From an uncultured Candidatus Hydrogenedens sp. (lineage in GTDB: Bacteria; Myxococcota; UBA4151), in the NCBI GenBank assembly GCA_902574205.1, contig CACGMS010000010.1:1-38738 (forward strand): a DNA stretch of 38,738 nucleotides, read 5' to 3'. The notes beneath the pieces are model-generated. The model did no database searches and was not told the origin of the DNA. It worked only from the letters and a program-made list of their open reading frames with translations. Shown here one piece after another: positions 25,530 to 33,450 of this stretch (within the stretch, counting starts at the first letter, position 1; each line of letters opens with the position of its first letter). The position numbers and the translations under genes are program-made.

Positions 25530-27445
25530 GCTTAATCAACGTTGCAATTTGGCCGGTTTTAGCGCTCGTGAGCGCGCCTTTGATCATTCACTTGTTGACG
25601 CGCCGGCCACCGCGACCGTTGTTGTTTGCACCCATTGGTTTGTTGCGGCGCGCCCTGCGACGACAAGAGCGCCGCATGCGTTTACGTCGATGGCTGTTGT
25701 TGGCTTTGCGCACAGCTTGGGTTTTGTGCCTTTTACTCGCCGTATTACAGCCCCAATGGGGCCGCTCGGTGGTTGCTGTCGATGGTGAGCGCACAGCCCT
25801 TTCAATTCTGGTTGATGCGAGCGGCTCGATGGCAACCCAAGGTGCCGATGGTCAGACGTTTTTTGAGCGCGCTTTAGCGATTGGACAAGAACAGGCAGAC
25901 CGACGACCGATTAGTCTCTCGTTATGCTCGACTAAAGGGTTAAAGACGATCATTCCAGAACCTCGTAGTGGTGTCAGTTTACAACGCGAAATCGGCGATA
26001 TTGAACCGCTTGGATCGGTTTCTTTATCGGCGTGTGCATCCGCGTTATCTGAAGCGTCTTTGGTCTTGACCGATGGGTGGTCTGCATTTGTTGGTGACGT
26101 TCCGGTTGAAGTGGTCGCCAAAAGAGATGAAGGTATCGACAATCGTGGCTTTGGCGAAGTGGTTTTGAGTCGTCGAGGGGGCAACAGTTATAAGCTTCGA
26201 GTTGAGGTCGTCGGTCCCCCTGGCGAATGCCGCGTCGAAGCCTTTATTGATGGACAGTCGCGCGCCGCAACTCGAGTGACCTTGCCTGCGAGTGGTCGGG
26301 CTTTTGCTCAACTCACGCTTGGTCTGAAACCAGGCAGCTATCGTTTGGAGCTTCGTTTGCCCAACGATTCAAGAGGCGCCGATAACAGGCGACAAATGCT
26401 GATCTTTGCGAGTGGCCCTACGCGTCTTCTCGCCGTAAATGGGGACGCCCGAGATTCGGCGTATGCCGATGAATTGTATTATGTTGGACAGGCAGAAAGA
26501 GCGTTGGATCACCACGATCCGTTTACTCTTGAATCAGTAGTTGCGGGTGAAGAGCATCGAGCGCCGCTGCAAGATTCCGATGTGGTTTTACTGGCCAATG
26601 TTGCGCGTCTTGATCCAGGATTTATCCAGGCACTGACGAGCTTTGTGCGCGCGGGCGGTGGACTTTTGATTAGCGTGGGTTCGAACACCGATGCGTTGGA
26701 ACTGCAGCGGAATCTAGCAGCATTAATGCCGGCTACGGCACGAGCTCGTTGGGCAGCTAAAGATGCAGAAGGAAATGTGAGCAAAAAGGCGGCTTTGACC
26801 GCTGCGCCGCCTCAGGTTGATTGGATTAAGTCCATGGGGTTGGCGCGTGGGGGTGGTTTGTTGCGGACACGGGTTTGGCAAGGTTTAAATGTCGATGCTG
26901 CTCGCGGTGTGACTTGGCGCATGAATGATGGTCGTGCGCTTTGGATCGAAAACTCCTTTGGCGCCGGTCGAGTTGCGCTACTGACGACGAGTATTGATCG
27001 CGATGATTCAGATTTGGCTATTCGTCCTGGTTTTGTTCCTCTTCTTCGTGGGGCACTGCGTCGCTTGTCGGGCGACCGAGCATCGCAACTCAGTGACAGC
27101 ATCCTTCCTGGGCAAGTGTGGACGTATGGCGAAGCGGTTAAAGATAGCGTTTTTCGTCGCGTTGATGGTGGAATTCTAAGGGCGCAGTTGCTCGATAAAA
27201 AACTGAGTTTTGAACCCAACGCGCTGGGACTTTGGCAACAAAAGGATGACCGTCTCGCTGTCGAACTGCGGACGGACCCACTCGAGAGCAGACCCAATAC
27301 ACAAAGCGAGACCCGGCGGGTGATTGCGTCAGGGACCACGCAAGACCAGCAACCCCTGTGGCCGCTTTTGTTGGTCTTGGGTTTAGTCCTTTTGGCTGCT
27401 GAATCGTGGGTTTTGCTCGCCGATCATCGCGCGCGCGCTGCTTAG
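25526..27445 (+). CDS. BatA-like membrane protein with VWA domain
   Basis: 639 residues. The N-terminal segment has a membrane helix (about 8-24), the family's basic stretch (L-L-T-R-R-P-P-R-P-L-L-F) and a second helix (about 55-75). A VWA-like domain follows with the metal site D97-A-S-G-S101 and V-L-T-D-G. A long extracytoplasmic, strand-rich region continues to a glutamine-amidotransferase-like stretch (D-V-V-L-L-A-N-V...G-G-G-L-L-I-S-V-G). A last membrane helix at about 613-632 is close to the C-terminus. BatA-type proteins work with MoxR and DUF58 in envelope stress or maturation. The start is TTG 25526 with AAGGAG 7 bases upstream, overlapping the previous stop (TTGA). The stop overlaps the convergent hydroxylase gene by 4 bp. 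Confidence 0.87.
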   Translation: MSLINVAIWPVLALVSAPLIIHLLTRRPPRPLLFAPIGLLRRALRRQERRMRLRRWLLLALRTAWVLCLLLAVLQPQWGRSVVAVDGERTALSILVDASGSMATQGADGQTFFERALAIGQEQADRRPISLSLCSTKGLKTIIPEPRSGVSLQREIGDIEPLGSVSLSACASALSEASLVLTDGWSAFVGDVPVEVVAKRDEGIDNRGFGEVVLSRRGGNSYKLRVEVVGPPGECRVEAFIDGQSRAATRVTLPASGRAFAQLTLGLKPGSYRLELRLPNDSRGADNRRQMLIFASGPTRLLAVNGDARDSAYADELYYVGQAERALDHHDPFTLESVVAGEEHRAPLQDSDVVLLANVARLDPGFIQALTSFVRAGGGLLISVGSNTDALELQRNLAALMPATARARWAAKDAEGNVSKKAALTAAPPQVDWIKSMGLARGGGLLRTRVWQGLNVDAARGVTWRMNDGRALWIENSFGAGRVALLTTSIDRDDSDLAIRPGFVPLLRGALRRLSGDRASQLSDSILPGQVWTYGEAVKDSVFRRVDGGILRAQLLDKKLSFEPNALGLWQQKDDRLAVELRTDPLESRPNTQSETRRVIASGTTQDQQPLWPLLLVLGLVLLAAESWVLLADHRARAA

Positions 27446-28404
27446 AGCCGCCCCGGGCAATAATCAGCATAGTCGTTGGCGGCGTGTAGTCCGTTGAAAC
27501 TCATGCCGACGGATAGGCTCAGCGCTGTCGCTTGGTGCCACCAACCGACCGGTAAAAATAGGGCGTCTCCAGGTTTGAGTGTTGCGCTGCTGAGTTGTTC
27601 CTCTTCACAGACTTCTTTGAGGTTTCTTTGCCGGTGATAGTAGGGCTCGAGATCGATGAGGGTTTCGACAATAAGCGGTGAGGCAAGATCAAAAGTTTTT
27701 TCGCCGACAAGTTGGACGAAAAGAGCGTGGCAAGTGTCGTGATGGGCGGCGGTAAATGTTCCTTTTGGACCCATCCATAAACTGCAGCAATCGAGCAGGT
27801 TATCCTGACGCACCCACTGCGATGAAATCGGTGTGTCCTGAATCAGGTGACGACCAATTGACCCTTGCATGAGATGGTTTCGTGCCACCATGTAATCATC
27901 ATTACTCGCTTCGTTTGTGCTGAGGATTTGCTCCCACTCTTTGGGGTGGATTTGGCGGGTTAATTGACGGAAGTCACGATCGGGATGAGCGGCTTGATCG
28001 CGTCCCGATAAGACTTCAATTGGAGTATCGCCAAAGCGGTCGGTGAGCTCGCTAACTGTCCAATCTAATGCGCTCCAAGTCTTAGCAAAGCCATCGATAA
28101 CAACGGGTTGATGGTGGCTCAACCATTCGTGATAAAATCGCTCTGCTGAGAGGTCGTGTCGCCGGGGGACAAAGCCGTCGCCTCGGCAAACCTTTTGGTG
28201 CAGATCAGCCGCACAAGCCAGCCGCTGACCGAGCTGAACTTTAGGACGAGCAGCAGCAAAAATTGGCGACGATAAAATGGCCTCAATGGCGTTGAGCGCT
28301 TCGGTTTCGCTGTGACCGAGGTGTCGTAGTTTGTGCTCAACCTCGATGATCGGCGCACCCTCTAAAAGCAGGTCAGCGAGCCAGCGCTGCTGGTCGTTGG
28401 TCAC
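27442..28404 (-). CDS. JmjC/cupin-8 Fe(II)/2-oxoglutarate-dependent hydroxylase
   Basis: 320 residues. The N-terminal helical extension (about 5-70) is followed by a cupin-8/JmjC fold from about 85 to 310. The iron facial triad reads H221-x-D223 (within T-A-A-H-H-D-T-C-H) and H290 (V-G-W-W-H). The second shell carries Q-L-V-G-E-K-T, the usual 2-oxoglutarate-binding strand, and P-G-D-A-L-F-L-P is the conserved turn. Family members hydroxylate side chains of Asn, Asp, His, Arg or Lys in proteins, or small molecules. The GTG start overlaps the stop of the Asp/Pro-rich lipoprotein gene (GTGA), so the two are translationally coupled; the lipoprotein could be the substrate, which is inference. The 3' end overlaps the convergent BatA-like gene. 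Confidence 0.86.
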   Translation of the reverse strand: MTNDQQRWLADLLLEGAPIIEVEHKLRHLGHSETEALNAIEAILSSPIFAAARPKVQLGQRLACAADLHQKVCRGDGFVPRRHDLSAERFYHEWLSHHQPVVIDGFAKTWSALDWTVSELTDRFGDTPIEVLSGRDQAAHPDRDFRQLTRQIHPKEWEQILSTNEASNDDYMVARNHLMQGSIGRHLIQDTPISSQWVRQDNLLDCCSLWMGPKGTFTAAHHDTCHALFVQLVGEKTFDLASPLIVETLIDLEPYYHRQRNLKEVCEEEQLSSATLKPGDALFLPVGWWHQATALSLSVGMSFNGLHAANDYADYCPGRL

Positions 28405-28934
28405 CGCTCCGGTCGCCTGGTGTCTCGTTCGGCGCGACCGATATCTCGTCGGGAAATCCCGGTGTCTCTTGGTGGCGGCATGGGCGGAACTTCGCCCGTA
28501 TCTGGAACAGTGCGCCCTACGTCTTCTCGAAGAAGTGGAATATCACGTGCGCTGCCGATGTCTCTCGGCGGCGGCATGGGTGGTAGTTCGCCGGTATCTT
28601 CTGGCTCTCCAGCGTCATTCCAGTTGCCTGCGTCACTAACTTCACCGGTATCATCGGTTTCACCCGCATCGTCGAGAAACCCAGCATCCGAGAGGTGAGC
28701 CGATGCATCTGGTGCGAAACCGCTGTCTTGTGGCGGGACCATGGGTGGTTCTTCGAGCCCAGCGTCAGGCGCTGGTATGGGTTCCAGGTCGCCGCAAGCT
28801 GTCGCTCCTGACAGTGAGGCACCTAAAGCAAGCGCAAGCAATCGTTTACGGCTTGATTCAAGACGCGTCTCAACCTTTTTGCTTTGTGCCGTCCGCTGAA
28901 AGTCGAGGCGGAGATGTTGGCGAGTTTTCTTCAT
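28401..28934 (-). CDS. Asp/Pro-rich low-complexity lipoprotein
   Basis: 177 residues. A basic n-region of about 31 residues, a hydrophobic stretch (about 32-46) and A-T-A-C47-G-D form a lipobox-like signal, so Cys47 is probably lipidated. The long n-region suggests a later start could be used, but none is obvious. The mature part is low-complexity, built from D-A-G and D-T-G triplets among Glu and Pro (D-A-G-F-L-D-D-A-G-E-T-D-D-T-G). It then has two copies of a P-P-M-P-P-P-R-D unit and a basic R-R-P-E-R end. No folded domain. Such disordered surface lipoproteins are common in Myxococcota and Bradymonadota. It ends in a GTGA overlap with the JmjC hydroxylase gene, and lies 31 bases downstream of nagZ. 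Confidence 0.72.
   Translation of the reverse strand: MKKTRQHLRLDFQRTAQSKKVETRLESSRKRLLALALGASLSGATACGDLEPIPAPDAGLEEPPMVPPQDSGFAPDASAHLSDAGFLDDAGETDDTGEVSDAGNWNDAGEPEDTGELPPMPPPRDIGSARDIPLLREDVGRTVPDTGEVPPMPPPRDTGISRRDIGRAERDTRRPER
28464..28599. repeat. Two 40-bp direct repeats, 96-bp period, inside the lipoprotein gene
   Basis: Copies at 28464-28503 and 28560-28599 match over most of their 40 bases (core GGCGGCATGGG). They encode the duplicated D-T-G-E-x-P-P-M-P-P-P-R-D segment. The frame is kept (32-residue period). The pair looks like a within-gene duplication that could expand or contract by recombination. Confidence 0.75.
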
Positions 28935-28965
28935 GGCGATAGGCTAACTAAAATCCAGCGTCATG

Positions 28966-30057
28966 TCACACCCGATCCGCAGTTTCGGTGGGGTCAAAAC
29001 CGCCAATTGATGCTGTGACTTGATCGGGAAGCGGAACCGCTTTGAGGATGCGTTTTGCGTCATTAAGGTGAGGTTTACCGGGGGTACCGACATAGCGTTT
29101 GATCATCGCCTCGACCCGTCGAGCAGCTGTACCTACTAGGGCTGCCGTTTCTGATTTTTCAGCGAGTTTGATGACGGCTTCGATACTCTCCTCGATTCGA
29201 TCTTGTCGCCGGCAGACCAAAAACAAATCCACACCAGCGTGCAAGCCACGTTCAATCGCCTCAGACATGCTGTAGCGATCGGCAATAGCTGCCATTTCAA
29301 GGTCGTCAGAAATGATGACGCCCGGATAACGATATTGCCGTCTAAGCAGCGACAGTGCTCGGCCATCGAGAGTACTTGGATGGTCTTCATTATAGGCTTT
29401 GATGACGACATGGGCGGTCATCATCGAGGCTATATCTGTGGCCGCAGCGGCACGAAATGGTGCCAGCTCGACGCTCGCTAGTCGATGCTCGTTGTGGTCA
29501 AGAACAGGGAGTGCAAGATGGGAGTCGGTATCGGTGTCACCGTGTCCAGGAAAGTGTTTACCGCACGCGGCAACGCCCATGTCTTGAAGTCCTTTGGCAA
29601 AGGGTATCGCCATGCGGATAACCGCCTCGGGTGTGGTCGCAAATGCGCGATCACCGATCACCGGATTAGCGGGGTTGGTGTGGACATCGAGAATGGGTGC
29701 GAAATTGATTGAGAAACCTAAACTTGCGAGTTCTCGCCCAAGCAAGGCGCCGCATTGATAGGCGACTTTAGGGTCTTGCGTCGCGCCGAGTTCTGCCATC
29801 GGTGGGAGATCCGAGGTGATCCCTCTTAACCGACGGACTCGACCGCCTTCTTCATCAACGCCAAGCATTAGGGGTTGGTGGCGCCCGAGGATGGCGCTGT
29901 TGAGCTCGATCAACTGCTCAAGGGATTCGATGTTTCGCCGAAATAAGATGACGCCACCGAGTCCTTTATCGATCCATTGTTCAACGGGTTTGGGTAGGGT
30001 TGTTCCGTCAAACCCGACCATCAAGAGGCGCATCGCTAGTCGCTGCGAACTGTTCAT
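28966..30057 (-). CDS. nagZ: Beta-N-acetylhexosaminidase (GH3)
   Basis: 363 residues, the normal NagZ length, with no signal peptide, so it is cytoplasmic. The GH3 motif K-H-F-P-G-H-G-D-T-D-T-D-S-H (167-180) provides the flexible-loop Asp-His catalytic acid pair. The nucleophile Asp251 is in V-I-I-S-D-D-L-E-M. NagZ removes GlcNAc from GlcNAc-anhydroMurNAc-peptides in cell-wall recycling. The ATG at 30057 overlaps the stop of the upstream permease gene (ATGA). Its coupling to an oligopeptide-type importer supports a role for that importer in bringing in muropeptides or their peptides. Confidence 0.94.
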   Translation of the reverse strand: MNSSQRLAMRLLMVGFDGTTLPKPVEQWIDKGLGGVILFRRNIESLEQLIELNSAILGRHQPLMLGVDEEGGRVRRLRGITSDLPPMAELGATQDPKVAYQCGALLGRELASLGFSINFAPILDVHTNPANPVIGDRAFATTPEAVIRMAIPFAKGLQDMGVAACGKHFPGHGDTDTDSHLALPVLDHNEHRLASVELAPFRAAAATDIASMMTAHVVIKAYNEDHPSTLDGRALSLLRRQYRYPGVIISDDLEMAAIADRYSMSEAIERGLHAGVDLFLVCRRQDRIEESIEAVIKLAEKSETAALVGTAARRVEAMIKRYVGTPGKPHLNDAKRILKAVPLPDQVTASIGGFDPTETADRV

Positions 30058-30851
30058 GACCGTACATCCAGATGATCCCGTAAACCATCACCTAAAAAGT
30101 TAAAGGATAAGACCGCGATGAGGATCGCAAGTCCGGGTGCAATCGCAAGATGAGGCGCCACCAAGAGGTATTGAGCGCCGTCATCGAGCAGCGCCCCCCA
30201 ACTCGGCGTTCCTGGTGCCACCCCGAGCCCGAGAAAGCTCAGGGCTGCCTCACCTAAAATGGCGCCACCTAAGCCAAAGCTACCATGAACCAGAACGGGA
30301 CCAGCGATATTGGGCAGAATATGGCGGATAATAATCCGAGGCGGGCGCATACCCATCGCTCTGCACGCATGAATATATTCCATTTCGCGCACTTGGAGGA
30401 CCTGCCCTCGGACCAAGCGCGCATAACCTACCCAGCCGGTCGCCGATAAGGCGAGGACTACATTGGTCAGGCTTGGGGGAAGTACAGCGGCGATATAAAT
30501 AGCGAGCAAGATGCCGGGAAAGGCGAGCAGAACATCGATGACGCGCATCAAGACAAAATCGAATCGACCACCAAAATAACCAGCGGTTGTACCCATGACT
30601 AAACCGATACTCAAGCTGACAAAGACGACCGATAAGCCGACAGTTAGGCTGACACCTGCGCCATGTAAAACCCAAGAGAATACGTCGGTTCCGTTAACGC
30701 CGGTACCGAGGAGTGCTCCCTCACCTGGTGGAAGAAGCTCACGAGTGATGTCCATATGCTCGGGCGAGAAGGGCGCGATCATGGGTCCAATTAACGCGGC
30801 GCCGACGATCAACGCTAAACCCGTTAGCCCGATTTTGAGCAGAAGGTTCAT
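30054..30851 (-). CDS. Oligopeptide-type ABC transporter permease (DppC/OppC-like)
   Basis: 265 residues with one N-terminal membrane helix and a five-helix BPD_transp_1 core. The EAA loop that contacts the ATPase reads R-E-M-E-Y-I-H-A-C-R-A-M-G-M and R-H-I-L-P-N. Another family mark is G-E-A-A-L-S-F-L-G-L-G-V. It pairs with the DppB-like permease to form the membrane channel for di- or oligopeptides. Start and stop overlap neighbours as ATGA. No ATPase gene (DppD/DppF) follows; nagZ takes that place, so the ATPase must be encoded elsewhere. Confidence 0.94.
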   Translation of the reverse strand: MNLLLKIGLTGLALIVGAALIGPMIAPFSPEHMDITRELLPPGEGALLGTGVNGTDVFSWVLHGAGVSLTVGLSVVFVSLSIGLVMGTTAGYFGGRFDFVLMRVIDVLLAFPGILLAIYIAAVLPPSLTNVVLALSATGWVGYARLVRGQVLQVREMEYIHACRAMGMRPPRIIIRHILPNIAGPVLVHGSFGLGGAILGEAALSFLGLGVAPGTPSWGALLDDGAQYLLVAPHLAIAPGLAILIAVLSFNFLGDGLRDHLDVRS

Positions 30852-31780
30852 GTTTTCATTCTCGGGTCGATAACTTCATACACAATATCAACCATCAAAT
30901 TCGTCAGAACATAGGTTCCCGCAATGACCAAAATACAGCCCTGAACCATGGGGAAATCCATGGTTTGAATCGATTTGAGCAGGAGCGTGCCAATACCCGG
31001 CCAATTAAATATTTTCTCGGTCACGACGGCGCCAGCTAGGAGTGACCCGAGCTGCAGACCGAGAATCGTAATGACTGGAATTAAGGCATTTCGTAGCGCA
31101 TGACGTCCGACCACGACCCGTTCGCTTAAGCCTTTTGAGCGCGCTGTTCGAATATAGTCCATCCCGAGGACCTCAAGAAGGCTTGAGCGGGTCATACGTG
31201 CCAACATCGCTGCCATCGCAGTGCCGAGGCTGAGAACAGGCAAGACCAGTGCGCGCCAGCCTTCGTTGCCACCAACGGGGAAAAGGTCCCATTGAACAGC
31301 GAAGAGAAGGAGCAACATGGGACCGAGCCAGATGCGCGGAGTCGCTAAGCCTAGCGACGCGAAAAATAGGGCAGCTGCGTCGATCCATGTCCCTCGGTTC
31401 AGCGCCGCTGCGATGCCCAGACTTAGTCCTAGAGTTGCGGACAAAATCAGTGCGAAGACACTAAGTATGAGCGTTTGAGGGAGTGCTTTGCCGATGGATT
31501 CAAAGACCGGTGTATCGCTGCGAAAGCTTTCGAGTTCGCCCGAGCCGACGTCACGTATAAACCGCAGGTACTGCTCGCCAAAACTTGCATTCAGCCCGAG
31601 TCGGTTTTCGAGGCGAGACCGATCAGCCTCGGTAGCTTGCTCACCCAAAATCAAGGTGACCGGGTCACCAGGTACGAGGCGTAAGGTTGCGCTGACTAAA
31701 AGACTGGCGCCGAGCATCACACCGAGCACGCCAGGGAGGCGTGTGGCGAGTCGTTTGATCATTAGTCCGATGGTGCTCAT
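30848..31780 (-). CDS. Oligopeptide-type ABC transporter permease (DppB/OppB-like)
   Basis: 310 residues with the N-terminal DppB helix, the R-L-V-P-G-D-P-V motif and a BPD_transp_1 core of five more helices. The EAA loop reads M-D-Y-I-R-T-A-R-S-K-G-L-S-E, followed by H-A-L-R-N-A-L-I-P-V, and the family-typical E-K-I-F-N-W-P-G-I-G occurs near the end. It forms the transmembrane pore with the DppC-like subunit. The ATG at 31780 overlaps the stop of the substrate-binding-protein gene (ATGA), and its own stop overlaps the dppC-like start. Confidence 0.95.
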   Translation of the reverse strand: MSTIGLMIKRLATRLPGVLGVMLGASLLVSATLRLVPGDPVTLILGEQATEADRSRLENRLGLNASFGEQYLRFIRDVGSGELESFRSDTPVFESIGKALPQTLILSVFALILSATLGLSLGIAAALNRGTWIDAAALFFASLGLATPRIWLGPMLLLLFAVQWDLFPVGGNEGWRALVLPVLSLGTAMAAMLARMTRSSLLEVLGMDYIRTARSKGLSERVVVGRHALRNALIPVITILGLQLGSLLAGAVVTEKIFNWPGIGTLLLKSIQTMDFPMVQGCILVIAGTYVLTNLMVDIVYEVIDPRMKT

Positions 31781-33450
31781 GGAGAACCCTCTCGTCGCGC
31801 ACCGAGTAAACCGAGAAATGAACCGGATGGCTTAAGTTGAATTCCTGTCCAGGGTTTTCGAACGATCCACACTCGATCCTCATGCCACAAACTGACGTAG
31901 GGCAGATCGTTGGCCAAGATGTGTTGCGCCTTACTGTAGAGCTCCTTTTGCGCGTCTTGGTCATTTTCTCGGCTAGCTGCATCGAGCAGCGCATCGACGC
32001 GAGCGTTGCTGTACCCACCTCGATTTCCACCATTACGGCGACAAAATCCGCTTGAGCAGCTGTAGCGCTCACGGCTGGTTTCGGAATTGGGTTCAGCGCC
32101 GCCGGGACAGTCTACTGCGGTAGAGCAGGCACCCGCTTGATGGGGCTGTGCATGCGAATGAAAGACCCAATCGAGAAGCGCAGGCGATAAGACGGGTATC
32201 CATTCCATACGGACCAGTTGAAAGTTTCCCTTTTTCACTTGGCTGTAAAGCGTACCCCAATCGTTGATTCGAAGCTCGAGGTCGATTCCCACGTGTCTGA
32301 GCTGTTGTTGCAGCACCAAACTCAGCGCCCGACCAAACTTTTCAGGCGTAGTCCGCATTTCGAGTCTGAGGATCGGCTTCTTTTGGTTATCTTGAGCATT
32401 ATCGAGCAGATCAGGGTGGGTTCGCCATCCCGCAGCGTCGAGCAGAGCTGCTGCTCGGCGAGGGTTGTATGGGCTGGCTTTTAAGCCCTTGGGATGAGCC
32501 CAGTGATCAGGCGGCGTCATCGCTGCGCTTGGACGCGCTAAACCAAGGTATTTGTGCTCGATAATCGCCTCTCGATTAATGGCGAGGGCAATCGCTTCTC
32601 GGACGCGTTGGTCTTCAAGCTCGGGTAAGCGCATGTTGAAGGCCAGATACGAATAACCGTTTCCTGCAGCGCTGATCAGTTCGAGCTCGTTTTTTCGTTT
32701 GAGGGGCGCGAGGAGAGGGCGAGATGGGGTGACCGTTAAGACGTCAGCGCGTCCCTTGAGGAGCTCGAGTAATCGACTGGTTTCGTCGCCGACGACGCGC
32801 AGCTCGATGCGTTCATAAGCTACGCTTGGATCAAACCTCTTTAGCCACAGCCGTCGGTCTGCCTCACGCGATTCAAACGCGAAGGCGCCGGTGCCTGATG
32901 GTGCACGGGCAAACGCTTTTGGATCTTTTTGTGCGCAACTCTTTTCGATAATCCCGAGCGTACCGTTTTCACCAAGCCAAGAGGCTAAAGGTTTACGTAA
33001 GTAAATGTGAATTTGACGCCCCTCTGGGTCGGGCGTTTCAAATCGTTCAATGTCCGATAAAATCCTTTGTTTTCGGCTTTGAACAAGAGGGTCTTTTAAA
33101 CTTTGGTATGAGTAGATGACATCTTTCGCCTTAAGCGTACCGCCTGGTGTGCCGTCAAAACACGTGTGGAACTGTATATTCTTTTTGAGGGTGATGGTTA
33201 GGTGCTTTGCCTCGTCGACAACAATCGATTCAGCCAAGTCCTCTACGACGCTCAGGTCGTCAGTAACTTGAACCAGCCCGCGAAAAATCAGTTCTTGGAC
33301 GCGCATTTCGACGGCAGAGCTTCCCTTGCGTGGATCAAGAGATTCGGGTGGGTCGGAGATCAGTACGCTCAGATGGTTATCAGTAGGTGGCAAAACGGCC
33401 TGCGCACACGCATTGCAAAGTATGGAGCATAGAGTGACAAGGCGGATCAT
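31777..33450 (-). CDS. SBP_bac_5-type peptide-binding protein with Cys-rich insertion
   Basis: 557 residues. The ATG at 33450 gives a short signal sequence with several Cys (MIRLVTLCSILCNAC); Cys15 may be lipidated although the lipobox is weak. An upstream extension of the open frame antisense to dacB is rejected. The body is a SBP_bac_5 fold (S-D-P-P-E-S-L-D-P-R, L-A-F-N-M-R-L-P, V-R-E-A-I-A-L-A-I-N-R-E, then G-Y-S-N-A-R-V-D-A-L-L-D-A-A). Just before that last motif, at about 32025-32135, is an extra loop with four Cys (C-S-T-A-V-D-C-P-G-G...C-S-S-G-F-C), resembling disulfide-knotted repeats of Myxococcota secreted proteins. It should bring peptides to the DppBC-type permeases. Confidence 0.88.
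   Translation of the reverse strand: MIRLVTLCSILCNACAQAVLPPTDNHLSVLISDPPESLDPRKGSSAVEMRVQELIFRGLVQVTDDLSVVEDLAESIVVDEAKHLTITLKKNIQFHTCFDGTPGGTLKAKDVIYSYQSLKDPLVQSRKQRILSDIERFETPDPEGRQIHIYLRKPLASWLGENGTLGIIEKSCAQKDPKAFARAPSGTGAFAFESREADRRLWLKRFDPSVAYERIELRVVGDETSRLLELLKGRADVLTVTPSRPLLAPLKRKNELELISAAGNGYSYLAFNMRLPELEDQRVREAIALAINREAIIEHKYLGLARPSAAMTPPDHWAHPKGLKASPYNPRRAAALLDAAGWRTHPDLLDNAQDNQKKPILRLEMRTTPEKFGRALSLVLQQQLRHVGIDLELRINDWGTLYSQVKKGNFQLVRMEWIPVLSPALLDWVFHSHAQPHQAGACSTAVDCPGGAEPNSETSRERYSCSSGFCRRNGGNRGGYSNARVDALLDAASRENDQDAQKELYSKAQHILANDLPYVSLWHEDRVWIVRKPWTGIQLKPSGSFLGLLGARREGSP

Noticed and set aside
25468-25877. Several alternate-frame and antisense frames of 60-106 codons over the DUF58/BatA-like junction
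   Set aside because: High-GC shadow frames of the two VWA genes, with no independent ribosome site or family signature.
28464-28599. Repeat pair in the lipoprotein gene as a CRISPR or mobile-element fragment
   Set aside because: Only two copies, in frame, and explained by duplication of a coding P-P-M-P-P-P-R-D unit.
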